Source: Pseudomonas sp. ADAK18 (GTDB lineage Bacteria > Pseudomonadota > Gammaproteobacteria > Pseudomonadales > Pseudomonadaceae). Taken from it: 64,000 bases of DNA. A program made the position numbers and the translations under genes. Below the pieces are notes generated by a model, which worked only from the letters and a program-made list of their open reading frames with translations, made no database searches and was not told the origin of the DNA. The stretch covers positions 5,745,001 to 5,809,000 of the forward strand of contig NZ_CP052859.1 in assembly GCF_012935695.1 (NCBI RefSeq), read 5' to 3'. Below are positions 19,001 to 27,322 of this stretch, piece after piece (position 1 is the first letter of the stretch; each line of letters opens with the position of its first letter).

Positions 19001-22000
19001 GCCTGCTACAACGAGCTTCTCGAAGTTGCCGCCAGTGGTGTCGGTGATCTTGACCGTCTGGGTGCTCTTGTCGATGAACACGTCATCGCCTGGAGCGGCC
19101 ACGGTGACCGAGCCAACGGTTTCACCCTGCTTGATGGTGATGGTGGAGCCGTTATCCAGCTTCAGGGTAACGTCGGTGCCCGCTTTATTGGAAAGCGTCG
19201 CCGTATAAGTGATCTGACCACCTTCGTTGACGGCATCAGGCGCGGTCAGCGTGACAGTGGTGGTGTTTTCAGTGCCCGGAGTATCCGTGACCGTAGTGGT
19301 GACTGGTGTAGTACCAGGAACCAGGTTTTCAAAGTGCTCGCCGCCGGTCACGCCTTTGATGGCCGTGATAACGGTCTGATCACCTTTGTACACATCATCC
19401 GGCGCTACAACCGAAACGGTGCCGCTCGACTGGTTTACGCCTATGGTGATGGTGTGGCCGTTATCCAAGGTCACGGTCAGCGGGTTGGTGATGTTGGTCA
19501 CCGCATTACCCGCTTTGTCGACCAGGGAGGCGGTGTAAACGATGTTGCCGCCTTCGCCAACAGTAGTAGTCGCCGTCAGAACGACATCCACTTTGTCGAT
19601 GGTGTCATTGATGGTGGTCGTTGCGCCGTTGCCAGCCACTTCTAGTTTCTCGAAGTTGCCGCCAGCAGTGTCGGTGATCTTGACGGTCTGGGTGCTCTTG
19701 TCGATGAACACGTCATCACCAGGAGCGGCCACGGTGACCGAGCCAACGGTTTCACCCTGCTTGATGGTGATGGTGGAGCCGTTATCGAGTTTCAGGGTGA
19801 CGTCAGTCCCGGCCTTATTGCTCAAGGTCGCGGTGTAGGTGATTTGACCCCCTTCGCTCACTTCCGACGGAGCCGTCAACGTCACGGTGGTGGTGTTATC
19901 GGTACCCGGTGTGTCCGTCACGGTAGTGGTGACCGGTGCGGTGCCTGGCACCAGATTCTCAAAGTGTTCGCCGCCGGCTACCTTGGTGATAGCCGTGGTG
20001 ACAGTCTGATCGCCTTTGTACACATCGTCTGGCGCTACAACCGAAACGGTGCCGCTCGACTGGTTTACGCCAATGGTGATGGTGTGGCCGTTATCCAAGG
20101 TCACGGTCAGCGGGTTGGTGATGTTGGTCACCGCATTACCCGCCTTGTCGACCAAGGAGGCGGTGTAGACGATCTGGCCACCTTCGCCAACAGTAGTCGT
20201 CGCCGTCAGCACCACATCCACTTTGTCGATGGTGTCATTGATGGTGGTAGTTGCGCCGTTGCCAGCCACTTCCAATTTCTCGAAGTTACCGCCAGCGGTG
20301 TCAGTGATCTTGACGGTTTGAGTGCTCTTGTCGATGAACACGTCATCGCCTGGAGCGGCGACGGTCACCGAGCCAACGGTTTCACCTTGTTTGATGGTGA
20401 TGGTCGAACCGTTGTCGAGTTTCAGGGTGACGTCAGTGCCGGCCTTGTTGCTCAAGGTCGCGGTGTAGGTGATTTGACCGCCTTCGCTCACTTCCGACGG
20501 GGCCGTCAGAGTCACGGTGGTGGTGTTATCGGTGCCCGGGGTATCCGTCACGGTGGTGGTGACAGGTGTGGTCCCCGGAACCAGATTTTCGAAGTGCTCG
20601 CCGCCGGCTACCTTGGTGATAGCCGTGATGACAGTCTGATCGCCTTTGTACACATCGTCCGGCGCTACAACCGAAACGGTGCCGCTCGACTGGTTTACAC
20701 CAATGGTGATGGTCTGGCCGTTGTCCAATGTCACGGTCAGCGGGTTGGTGATGTTAGTCACTGCCGCGCCGTTTTTATCCACAAGGCTGGCGGTGTAGAC
20801 GATGTTGCCGCCTTCGCCCACGGTAGTGGTCGCGGTCAGCACCACATCCACTTTGTCGATGGTGTCGTTGATGGTCGTGGTTGCGCCATCGCCTGCTACG
20901 ACGAGCTTCTCGAAGTTGCCGCCAGCGGTGTCGGTGATCTTGACCGTTTGGGTGCTCTTGTCGATGAACACGTCATCGCCTGGAGCGGCCACGGTGACGG
21001 AGCCAACGGTTTCACCCTGCTTGATGGTGATGGTGGAGCCGTTGTCGAGTTTCAGGGTGACGTCAGTCCCGGCCTTATTGCTCAAGGTCGCGGTGTAGGT
21101 GATTTGACCGCCTTCGCTCACTTCCGACGGGGCCGTCAGAGTCACGGTGGTGGTGTTATCGGTACCCGGTGTGTCCGTCACGGTGGTGGTGACAGGCGTA
21201 GTCCCCGGAACCAGATTTTCGAAGTGCTCGCCACCGGCTACTTTGGTGATGGCGGTGGTAACGGTCTGGTCGCCTTTGTACACATCATCCGGCGCTACAA
21301 CCGAAATGGTGCCGCTCGACTGGTTCACACCAATGGTGATGGTCTGGCCGTTATCCAGAGTGACAGTCAATGGGTTGGTGATGTTAGTCACCGCATTACC
21401 CGACTTGTCGACCAAGGAGGCGGTGTAAACGATCTGGCCACCTTCGCCCACGGTAGTGGTCGCGGTCAGGACCACATCCACTTTGTCGATAGTGTCGTTG
21501 ATGGTGGTGGTCGCGCCGTCGCCAGCGACTTCCAGCTTCTCGAAGTTACCGCCGGTGGTGTCGGTGATCTTGACGGTCTGGGTGCTTTTGTCGATGAACA
21601 CGTCATCGCCTGGCGCCGCAACGGTGACCGAACCTACGGTCTCACCTTGTTTGATGGTGATGGTCGAACCGTTGTCCAACTTCAGCGTGACGTCAGTGCC
21701 GGCCTTGTTGCTCAAGGTGGCGGTGTAGGTGATCTGGCCACCCTCGCTCACTTCCGACGGAGCCGTCAGGGTCACGGTGGTGGTGTTATCGGTACCCGGT
21801 GTGTCCGTCACGGTGGTGGTGACGGGCGTGGTGCCTGGCACCAGATTTTCAAAGTGTTCGCCGCCGGCTACCTTGGTGATCGCCGTGGTGACAGTCTGGT
21901 CGCCTTTGTACACATCATCTGGCGCTACAACCGAGACGGTGCCGCTCGACTGGTTCACACCAATGGTGATGGTCTGGCCGTTGTCCAAAGTCACGGTCAA

Positions 22001-25000
22001 CGGGTTGGTGATGTTGGCCACCGCCGCGCCGTTTTTATCCACAAGGCTGGCGGTGTAAACGATTTGGCCGCCTTCGCCCACGGTGGTGGTGGCGGTCAGG
22101 ACGATATCGACCTTGTCGATGGTGTCGTTGATGGTGGTCGTTGCGCCGTCACCAGCCACTTCCAATTTCTCGAAGTTGCCGCCGGTGGTGTCGGTGATCT
22201 TGACGGTCTGGGTGCTTTTGTCGATGAACACGTCATCGCCTGGAGCGGCCACGGTGACCGAGCCAACGGTCTCACCCTGCTTGATGGTGATGGTGGAGCC
22301 GTTATCCAGCTTCAGCGTGACGTCGGTACCCGCTTTATTGGAAAGCGTGGCGGTGTAGGTGATCTGGCCACCCTCGCTCACTTCAGACGGAGCCGTCAGG
22401 GTCACGGTGGTGGTGTTATCGGTGCCCGGGGTATCCGTCACGGTGGTGGTGACAGGTGTGGTCCCCGGAACCAGATTTTCGAAGTGCTCGCCGCCGGCTA
22501 CCTTGGTGATAGCCGTGGTGACAGTCTGATCGCCTTTGTACACATCGTCCGGCGCCACAACCGAAACGGTGCCGCTCGATTGGTTTACACCGATGGTGAT
22601 GGTCTGGCCGTTGTCCAGGGTCACGGTCAGCGGGTTGGTGATGTTAGTCACCGCATTACCCGACTTGTCGACCAAGGAGGCGGTGTAAACGATCTGGCCA
22701 CCTTCGCCCACGGTAGTGGTCGCGGTCAGGACCACATCCACTTTGTCGATAGTGTCGTTGATGGTGGTGGTCGCGCCGTCGCCAGCGACTTCCAGCTTCT
22801 CGAAGTTACCGCCGGTGGTGTCAGTGATCTTGACGGTCTGGGTGCTCTTGTCGATGAACACGTCATCGCCTGGCGCCGCAACGGTGACCGAACCTACGGT
22901 CTCACCTTGTTTGATGGTGATGGTCGAACCGTTGTCCAACTTCAGCGTGACGTCAGTGCCGGCCTTGTTGCTCAAGGTGGCGGTGTAGGTGATCTGGCCA
23001 CCCTCGCTCACTTCCGACGGAGCCGTCAGGGTCACGGTGGTGGTGTTATCGGTGCCAGGGGTATCGGTCACGGTGGTGGTGACCGGTGCGGTGCCTGGCA
23101 CCAGATTTTCAAAGTGTTCGCCGCCGGCTACCTTGGTGATAGCCGTGGTGACAGTCTGATCGCCTTTGTACACATCATCCGGTGCCACAACCGAGACGGT
23201 GCCGCTCGACTGGTTCACGCCAATGGTGATGGTCTGGCCATTATCCAGGGTGACAGTCAGCGGGTTGGTGATGTTGGTCACCGCATTACCCGCTTTGTCG
23301 ACCAAGGAGGCGGTGTAAACGATCTGTCCACCTTCGCCAACAGTCGTCGTCGCCGTCAGCACCACATCCACTTTGTCGATGGTGTCATTGATGGTGGTGG
23401 TCGCGCCGTTGCCAGCCACTTCCAACTTCTCGAAGTTGCCGCCAGCGGTGTCAGTGATCTTGACGGTCTGGGTGCTCTTGTCGATGAACACGTCATCGCC
23501 CGGAGCGGCCACGGTGACCGAGCCAACGGTCTCACCCTGCTTGATGGTGATGGTGGAGCCGTTGTCCAACTTCAGCGTGACGTCGGTACCCGCTTTATTG
23601 GAAAGCGTGGCGGTGTAGGTGATCTGGCCACCCTCGCTCACTTCCGACGGGGCAGTCAACGTCACGGTGGTGGTGTTATCGGTGCCCGGTGTGTCCGTCA
23701 CGGTGGTGGTGACCGGTGCTGTACCCGGAACCAGATTTTCAAAATGTTCGCCGCCGGCTACCTTGGTGATCGCAGTGGTGACAGTCTGATCGCCTTTGTA
23801 CACATCATCCGGTGCCACAACCGAAACGGTACCGCTCGATTGGTTTACACCAATGGTGATGGTCTGGCCGTTGTCCAAGGTCACGGTCAAAGGATTGGTG
23901 ATGTTGGTCACCGCCGCGCCGTTTTTATCCACAAGGCTGGCGGTGTAAACGATTTGGCCGCCTTCGCCGACGGTGGTGGTGGCCGTCAGGACGATATCGA
24001 CCTTGTCGATAGTGTCGTTGATGGTGGTGGTTGCACCGTCGCCAGCCACTTCCAGCTTCTCGAAGTTACCGCCGGTGGTATCAGTGATCTTGACGGTCTG
24101 AGTGCTCTTGTCGATGAACACGTCATCCCCAGGAGCGGCCACGGTGACCGAACCTACGGTCTCACCTTGTTTGATGGTGATGGTCGAACCGTTGTCCAAC
24201 TTCAGCGTGACGTCAGTGCCCGCTTTATTGGAAAGCGTCGCGGTGTAGGTGATCTGGCCACCCTCGCTCACTTCCGACGGAGCCGTCAGGGTCACGGTGG
24301 TGGTGTTATCGGTACCCGGTGTATCGGTCACGGTGGTGGTGACCGGTGTTGTGCCTGGCACCAGATTTTCAAAGTGCTCGCCGCCGGTCACGCCTTTGAT
24401 AGCGGTGGTAACGGTCTGATCGCCTTTGTACACATCATCCGGTGCCACAACCGAAACGGTACCGCTTGATTGGTTTACACCGATGGTGATGGTCTGGCCG
24501 TTGTCCAGTGTCACGGTCAGCGGGTTGGTGATGTTGGTCACTGCCGCGCCGTTTTTATCCACAAGGCTGGCGGTGTAAACAATCTGGCCGCCTTCGCCGA
24601 CGGTGGTGGTGGCGGTCAGTACCACGTCCACCTTGTCGATAGTGTCGTTGATGGTGGTGGTTGCACCGTCGCCAGCCACTTCCAATTTTTCGAAGTTGCC
24701 GCCAGCAGTGTCAGTGATCTTGACGGTCTGAGTGCTCTTGTCGATGAACACGTCATCCCCAGGAGCGGCCACGGTGACCGAACCTACGGTCTCACCTTGT
24801 TTGATGGTGATGGTGGAGCCGTTATCCAGCTTCAGCGTGACGTCGGTACCCGCTTTGTTGGAAAGCGTCGCGGTGTAGGTGATCTGGCCACCCTCGCTCA
24901 CTTCCGACGGAGCCGTCAGGGTCACGGTGGTGGTGTTATCGGTGCCCGGGGTATCCGTCACGGTGGTGGTGACAGGTGTGGTCCCCGGAACCAGATTTTC

Positions 25001-26983
25001 GAAGTGCTCGCCGCCGGCTACCTTGGTGATAGCCGTGGTGACAGTCTGATCGCCTTTGTACACATCGTCCGGCGCCACAACCGAAACGGTGCCGCTCGAT
25101 TGGTTTACACCGATGGTGATGGTCTGGCCGTTGTCCAAGGTCACGGTCAACGGGTTGGTGATGTTGGTCACCGCTGCGCCGTTTTTATCCACAAGACTGG
25201 CGGTGTAGACGATCTGGCCGCCTTCGCCGACGGTGGTGGTCGCGGTCAGGACCACATCCACTTTGTCGATAGTGTCGTTGATGGTGGTAGTCGCACCGTT
25301 GCCGGCCACGACGAGGTTCTCGAAGTTACCGCCAGCGGTGTCGGTGATCTTGACGGTCTGGGTGCTCTTGTCGATGAACACGTCATCGCCAGGCGCCGCA
25401 ACGGTCACGGAGCCAACAGTTTCGCCGGCCTTGATGGTGATGGTTGAACCGTTATCCAGCTTCAGCGTGACGTCGGTGCCCGCTTTGTTGGAGAGCGTGG
25501 CGGTGTAGGTAATCTGGCCGCCTTCGTTGACATCGCCCGGTGCCGTCAGCGTCACGGTGGTGGTATCGACCGAATCGGTGATGGTCGTGACGGCTGGCGT
25601 GGTGTTGGGTACCAGGTTCTCGAAGTTGCCGCCGGTTGTCCCGGTGATGCTGGTGGTCACCGTGCTGCCGTTGACATAAACGTCGTTCGGTGGGGTATCG
25701 ACCACTACGGTACCGACCGACTCGCCAGCCTTGATGGTAATCACCGAGCCGTTGCTCAAGGTGACAGTCACCGGCGTCTGGGCCGGGTTGGTCAAGGTGG
25801 CGGTGTAGGTGATCTGGCCGCCTTCGGTGACGGTGTTGGTGGCGGTGAGGCTCAGGCCAGTGTTGTCGACCGAATCGGTAATCGTGGTAACGGCTGGCGT
25901 CGTGTTCGGCACCAGGTTCTCAAAGTTGCCGCCAGTGGCCGTGGTAATCGTGGTAGTGACGGTGCTGCCATTGTTGTAGACGTCATTGGCCGGCGTATTG
26001 ACCACCACGGTACCCGTGGACTTGCCCGCCTCAATGTTAATCACCGAGCCATTGCTCAAGGTGACAGTCACCGGCGTCTGGGCCGGGTTGGTCAAGGTGG
26101 CGGTGTAAGTGATCTGACCCCCTTCGGTCACCGTCTCAGCCGCGGTCAGGGTCACGGTGGTGGTGTCGATAGTGTCGGTAATCTGGGTCACGGCCGGCGT
26201 CGGGTCGACGGTCAGTACCAGGTTGGTGCCGCCGGTGGTGCCGGTCACGGTGACGGTGATCTGGCTTGGGTCGATGTAAGGGCTGTCGTTGGGGGCCAGA
26301 GGCACGTTGACGGAGCCGGTCAACTGGCCGGCCGGGATGGTGATCACCGAACCGTTGGACAGGGTGACGTTCAGGTCGGTGCTGGAGGCCCGGGTGACGG
26401 TGGCGGTGTAAGTCAGCACGCCGCCGGCTTCGGTGATGGTCGGGGTGGCGCCCAGGGTCAGGGTCGACGCCTGCTGCGTCACGCCGTCATTGCCGTTCGC
26501 TTGCGCGCCAGCGAGTTGGTTCAGGGCTGAGGTGGCGAAGCCCAGGCCAGCCGTTGGAAAGCCAATCACCGGAGCAACGCTGCCAGCGGTGGCATCAAGC
26601 ACTACAAAGCTGTGGCCGCCGCCTGCCGCGCCGCCAACACCGGCCGCGTTGGCACCGGCTGCCGTGGCTTCGAGGTCGGTCGTCGGGTCGACGCCCGCAG
26701 CAATGGCTTGCTGCAGCTCGGCAACCGACGGCGCCGCTTGCGCAGTCGCTTGGGCCAGGTCGACGCTGGAATCGGGCGTGTCTGCGCTCCATTGCGTGTC
26801 ACGGCCCAGGTCCAGGATGCGGCCATCGGCCAACTGCAGGCTGACGGCGCCCGACATACCGGTGTCTATCTGATCGCCAGCAAACAGCCGGTCGCCTTCA
26901 ACGAGCACACGGCGAGCCCCTTCCGGAGAAATAACAAAAACCTGGCCTACAATGCTTTTGACAATAGCAACTACGCTGCTCAT
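13031..26983 (-). CDS. lapA: LapA, giant RTX-type biofilm adhesin (4650 aa)
   Basis: LapA is a cell-surface adhesin held in the outer membrane by its N-terminal retention module and exported by LapEBC. Domain order: retention module at 1-125 with the LapG cleavage site TAAG at 107-110, then a Gly/Ala linker; three ~100-residue repeats (to about residue 480); 28 repeats of about 105 residues in strict A/B alternation (A: SNKAGTD..., B: SLVDKNGAAV...); a Calx-beta-like unit (DASVNEGQTAHYTL); cadherin/VCBS-like segments; a PA14-like beta domain (about 3840-3960); and a von Willebrand A domain with MIDAS DTSGSMS near 4150. RTX nonapeptides (GGxGxDxLx) lie near 4430 and 4488-4548, followed by a C-terminal type I secretion signal. 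Start ATG 26983 has the ribosome site GGAGAAA. A FleQ-type box lies upstream and the gene is divergent from lapE. Long plus-strand open frames across the repeats are shadows. Confidence 0.96.
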   Translation of the reverse strand: MSSVVAIVKSIVGQVFVISPEGARRVLVEGDRLFAGDQIDTGMSGAVSLQLADGRILDLGRDTQWSADTPDSSVDLAQATAQAAPSVAELQQAIAAGVDPTTDLEATAAGANAAGVGGAAGGGHSFVVLDATAGSVAPVIGFPTAGLGFATSALNQLAGAQANGNDGVTQQASTLTLGATPTITEAGGVLTYTATVTRASSTDLNVTLSNGSVITIPAGQLTGSVNVPLAPNDSPYIDPSQITVTVTGTTGGTNLVLTVDPTPAVTQITDTIDTTTVTLTAAETVTEGGQITYTATLTNPAQTPVTVTLSNGSVINIEAGKSTGTVVVNTPANDVYNNGSTVTTTITTATGGNFENLVPNTTPAVTTITDSVDNTGLSLTATNTVTEGGQITYTATLTNPAQTPVTVTLSNGSVITIKAGESVGTVVVDTPPNDVYVNGSTVTTSITGTTGGNFENLVPNTTPAVTTITDSVDTTTVTLTAPGDVNEGGQITYTATLSNKAGTDVTLKLDNGSTITIKAGETVGSVTVAAPGDDVFIDKSTQTVKITDTAGGNFENLVVAGNGATTTINDTIDKVDVVLTATTTVGEGGQIVYTASLVDKNGAAVTNITNPLTVTLDNGQTITIGVNQSSGTVSVVAPDDVYKGDQTVTTAITKVAGGEHFENLVPGTTPVTTTVTDTPGTDNTTTVTLTAPSEVSEGGQITYTATLSNKAGTDVTLKLDNGSTITIKQGETVGSVTVAAPGDDVFIDKSTQTVKITDTAGGNFEKLEVAGDGATTTINDTIDKVDVVLTATTTVGEGGQIVYTASLVDKNGAAVTNITNPLTVTLDNGQTITIGVNQSSGTVSVVAPDDVYKGDQTVTTAIKGVTGGEHFENLVPGTTPVTTTVTDTPGTDNTTTVTLTAPSEVSEGGQITYTATLSNKAGTDVTLKLDNGSTITIKQGETVGSVTVAAPGDDVFIDKSTQTVKITDTTGGNFEKLEVAGDGATTTINDTIDKVDIVLTATTTVGEGGQIVYTASLVDKNGAAVTNITNPLTVTLDNGQTITIGVNQSSGTVSVVAPDDVYKGDQTVTTAITKVAGGEHFENLVPGTAPVTTTVTDTPGTDNTTTVTLTAPSEVSEGGQITYTATLSNKAGTDVTLKLDNGSTITIKQGETVGSVTVAAPGDDVFIDKSTQTVKITDTAGGNFEKLEVAGNGATTTINDTIDKVDVVLTATTTVGEGGQIVYTASLVDKAGNAVTNITNPLTVTLDNGQTITIGVNQSSGTVSVVAPDDVYKGDQTVTTAITKVAGGEHFENLVPGTAPVTTTVTDTPGTDNTTTVTLTAPSEVSEGGQITYTATLSNKAGTDVTLKLDNGSTITIKQGETVGSVTVAAPGDDVFIDKSTQTVKITDTTGGNFEKLEVAGDGATTTINDTIDKVDVVLTATTTVGEGGQIVYTASLVDKSGNAVTNITNPLTVTLDNGQTITIGVNQSSGTVSVVAPDDVYKGDQTVTTAITKVAGGEHFENLVPGTTPVTTTVTDTPGTDNTTTVTLTAPSEVSEGGQITYTATLSNKAGTDVTLKLDNGSTITIKQGETVGSVTVAAPGDDVFIDKSTQTVKITDTTGGNFEKLEVAGDGATTTINDTIDKVDIVLTATTTVGEGGQIVYTASLVDKNGAAVANITNPLTVTLDNGQTITIGVNQSSGTVSVVAPDDVYKGDQTVTTAITKVAGGEHFENLVPGTTPVTTTVTDTPGTDNTTTVTLTAPSEVSEGGQITYTATLSNKAGTDVTLKLDNGSTITIKQGETVGSVTVAAPGDDVFIDKSTQTVKITDTTGGNFEKLEVAGDGATTTINDTIDKVDVVLTATTTVGEGGQIVYTASLVDKSGNAVTNITNPLTVTLDNGQTITIGVNQSSGTISVVAPDDVYKGDQTVTTAITKVAGGEHFENLVPGTTPVTTTVTDTPGTDNTTTVTLTAPSEVSEGGQITYTATLSNKAGTDVTLKLDNGSTITIKQGETVGSVTVAAPGDDVFIDKSTQTVKITDTAGGNFEKLVVAGDGATTTINDTIDKVDVVLTATTTVGEGGNIVYTASLVDKNGAAVTNITNPLTVTLDNGQTITIGVNQSSGTVSVVAPDDVYKGDQTVITAITKVAGGEHFENLVPGTTPVTTTVTDTPGTDNTTTVTLTAPSEVSEGGQITYTATLSNKAGTDVTLKLDNGSTITIKQGETVGSVTVAAPGDDVFIDKSTQTVKITDTAGGNFEKLEVAGNGATTTINDTIDKVDVVLTATTTVGEGGQIVYTASLVDKAGNAVTNITNPLTVTLDNGHTITIGVNQSSGTVSVVAPDDVYKGDQTVTTAITKVAGGEHFENLVPGTAPVTTTVTDTPGTDNTTTVTLTAPSEVSEGGQITYTATLSNKAGTDVTLKLDNGSTITIKQGETVGSVTVAAPGDDVFIDKSTQTVKITDTAGGNFEKLEVAGNGATTTINDTIDKVDVVLTATTTVGEGGNIVYTASLVDKAGNAVTNITNPLTVTLDNGHTITIGVNQSSGTVSVVAPDDVYKGDQTVITAIKGVTGGEHFENLVPGTTPVTTTVTDTPGTENTTTVTLTAPDAVNEGGQITYTATLSNKAGTDVTLKLDNGSTITIKQGETVGSVTVAAPGDDVFIDKSTQTVKITDTTGGNFEKLVVAGDGATTVINDTIDKVDVVLTATTTIGEGGNIVYTASLVDKNGAAVTNITNPLTVTLDNGQTITIGVNQSSGTVSVVAPNDVYAGNQTVTTAITNVAGGVHYENLVPGKTPVSTTVTDTPGTTDTTTVTLTAPSAVNEGGQITYTATLSNKAGTDLTLKLDNGSSITIKAGETVGSITVAAPGDDVFIDKSTQTVKITDTTGGNFEKLVVAGDGATTVINDTIDKVDVVLTATTTIGEGGNIVYTASLVDKNGAAVTNITNPLTVTLDNGQTITIGVNQSSGTVSVVAPNDVYAGNQTVTTAITNVAGGAHYENLVPGTTPVTTTVTDTPGTTDTTTVTLTAPSAVNEGGQITYTATLSNKAGTDVTLKLDNGSTITIKAGETVGSVTVAAPSDDVFIDKSTQTVKITDTTGGNFEKLVVAGDGATTVINDTIDKVDVVLTATTTVGEGGNIVYTASLVDKNGAVVTNITNPLTVTLDNGQTITIGVNQSSGTVSVVAPNDVYAGNQTVTTAITNVAGGAHYENLVPGTTPVTTTVTDTPGTTDTTTVTLTAPSEVNEGGQITYTATLSNKAGTDMTIKLDNGSSITIKQGATTGSVTVAAPGDDVFIDKSTQTVKITDTTGGNFEKLVVAGDGATTTINDTIDDVKVVLTATNSVAEGGQITYTASLVDKNGAAVTNVGSDLVVKLDNGSSITIGNGKTSSTVNVTAPNDVYVGANDVSAKITNVVSGGDKYENLIVVGTPVVTKVTDVVNNTVISIAGDASVNEGQTAHYTLNLTNPAATDVTVTLKYSGTATDGSDFTGVYTVKIPAGSSSATFDIKTIDDKLTEPTENFVITIDKTTGGNFENLAISGTNGSVTTLIIDNDAPPVIDLDANDSSGATGANYKTTFTEGGAGVSIADTDIKITDPDSTQLTGATVVLTNTQQGDSLNFTNVAGITVTSATDPATGKITLTLTGTASLADYTQQIKNITFTNNSHDPSTTPRTITVTVTDGGNYSNVATATVNVVAVNDPPVATGSAVTGTEDTPLAMTWSNFGVTDVDSPQASLGVKITELPVAGKLQFLAADGVTWTSVTAGQTFTKAQIDGGQLRFMPNANESGVDGYGGTGVGNKQADYAQFKFQPTDGKDLGNTATMKVDITPVADKPTLVTDNSQAIPPSIGLIKETWTNLKGLGTDGNGVSADQLKAAIANAGTPNSTTVETNVQSTGNVALGTGSKTSGLIYLEAGKSYKFTGTGDDSLVVNIGGKDVATTTWGAGGALNGTFVPTTSGYYTIDVYHSNQSGPGSYDVNLSVNGAAAIDLSSGGVPLYTDRQDLINAGVNLSEFTGTSGDGYYTAYKPNEGLENSNVHLSKVTTALTDTDGSESLAVKVSGIPAGSVLTDGAGHTFTATASNGEVNVLGWDLANLAIKPPPYYNGTFNLTVTSTSTESLGGSASSTATIPVKIYPGTYTPSMGTSGDDNVVGTGGNDIVVADVSGLNVVQGKNYNIAFMVDTSGSMSATSVQAAKDSLTTVFKSLQDSMGTSTSGTVNIFLADFDTQVNKTISVNLKDPGALAALKTVLDSMVSGGGTNYEDVFKATANFFNSAQAKGNTGAINTTYFITDGQPTYYQSGEQTNPTLYGSVKLDDVVTGSNYTLGSTFSTKPDSNHQIDIDATGKVTVWTYNFGWTSYSPGTVHAQGDGTYELSNLGGTGFSTDSSTTSNSGSAFALLSGLSTGGVEAIGLNSGVSLDQLKPYDSDGKPQSNIDPKDLANAILGHSEATLPGADRVDGGDGNDILFGDLVSFPGIPGEGYNAIQSYVAGKNGVAVAAVTGQDVHKYITEHYTEFDTSGAKDGNDTLLGGSGDDILFGQGGSDYLDGGKGNDILLGGTGNDTLIGGQGNDILIGGTGADTFIWKAGDIGNDVIKDFKASEGDRIDLRDLLKGETDGTIDNFLKLTTVDNVTTLQISSEGKLNAAGGVANADVTIKLEGNNWSGQTINSLISGADPTIKVDHT
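16741..26440 (-). repeat. Tandem ~105-aa adhesin repeats of lapA (630-bp A/B period)
   Basis: About 31 immunoglobulin-like units are encoded in tandem. From about 25560 down to 16750, fourteen A units alternate with fourteen B units, giving a 630-bp DNA period; landmarks of the A unit recur at about 17290, 17920, 18550 and so on to 25480. Three less similar units lie at 25560-26440. DNA identity between units is very high in the centre and drops at both edges. Units 1260 bp apart (for example 21371-21790 and 22631-23050) differ at only two of about 420 bases. Confidence 0.93.
26654..26665 (-). other. LapG cleavage site (TAAG codons) in lapA
   Basis: Codons 107-110 of LapA encode Thr-Ala-Ala-Gly. 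This is the same tetrapeptide, at the same residue numbers, as the LapG site described for P. fluorescens LapA. It sits in the linker after the retention module, where LapG must cut. Confidence 0.88.
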
Positions 26984-27322
26984 TGAAGATTTCTCCGGCG
27001 ATCCGCTCGCTGACTTCCATGGGCCTGACCGCGCGTTGGTGATCAGGCTGGAGGTGCTTTGAATATTGACGTGTATTTCGTCAATAATTTGACTGTATTA
27101 TTTCGGGAATAACTTTATGCCAAACTATTGACCTTATGGGCGCCATCCTAAACAATCGTCCCACTAATGTCACATTGATATTTAGCCGGCGAACCGTCCT
27201 ACATGTGTGAACCAGTTCCGCTTTTTGAACTTTCCGACGTACGGTCATTACGGTTGCCATTTTCCGACACTGCGGCACGATCCGCTGTGATTTGAGACAA
27301 GAAGTCCAGGGGAACTCTATAA
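26984..27322. promoter_or_regulatory. Divergent lapA/lapE promoter region
   Basis: This 339-bp region separates the lapA and lapE starts. It is AT-rich at 27060-27125 and holds a perfect 8-bp inverted repeat TATTGACG...CGTCAATA (27064-27086), overlapping a FleQ-like box at 27080-27093. A further TATTGAC half-site occurs at 27125-27131. lapE has an AGGGGA ribosome site before ATG 27323. Confidence 0.7.
27080..27093. promoter_or_regulatory. Candidate FleQ binding site
   Basis: GTCAATAATTTGAC matches the published Pseudomonas FleQ consensus GTCaNTAAAtTGAC at all but one fixed position. FleQ is a c-di-GMP-responsive regulator of flagella and exopolysaccharide/adhesin genes, including lapA in other pseudomonads. 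The site lies about 97 bp upstream of the lapA start codon. Confidence 0.7.

Noticed and set aside
16235..24469. Very long plus-strand open frames (1136 and 1541 codons) opposite lapA
   Set aside because: They mirror the lapA repeat period, have the His/Arg/Gly/Asp-rich composition of antisense translation, and exist because the repeat codons lack stops in that frame. LapA on the minus strand has clear domains and a proper start.
16741..26440. CRISPR array as explanation for the regular repeats
   Set aside because: The period is 630 bp, the units are protein-coding in one continuous frame, and there are no short repeats with unique spacers or cas genes.
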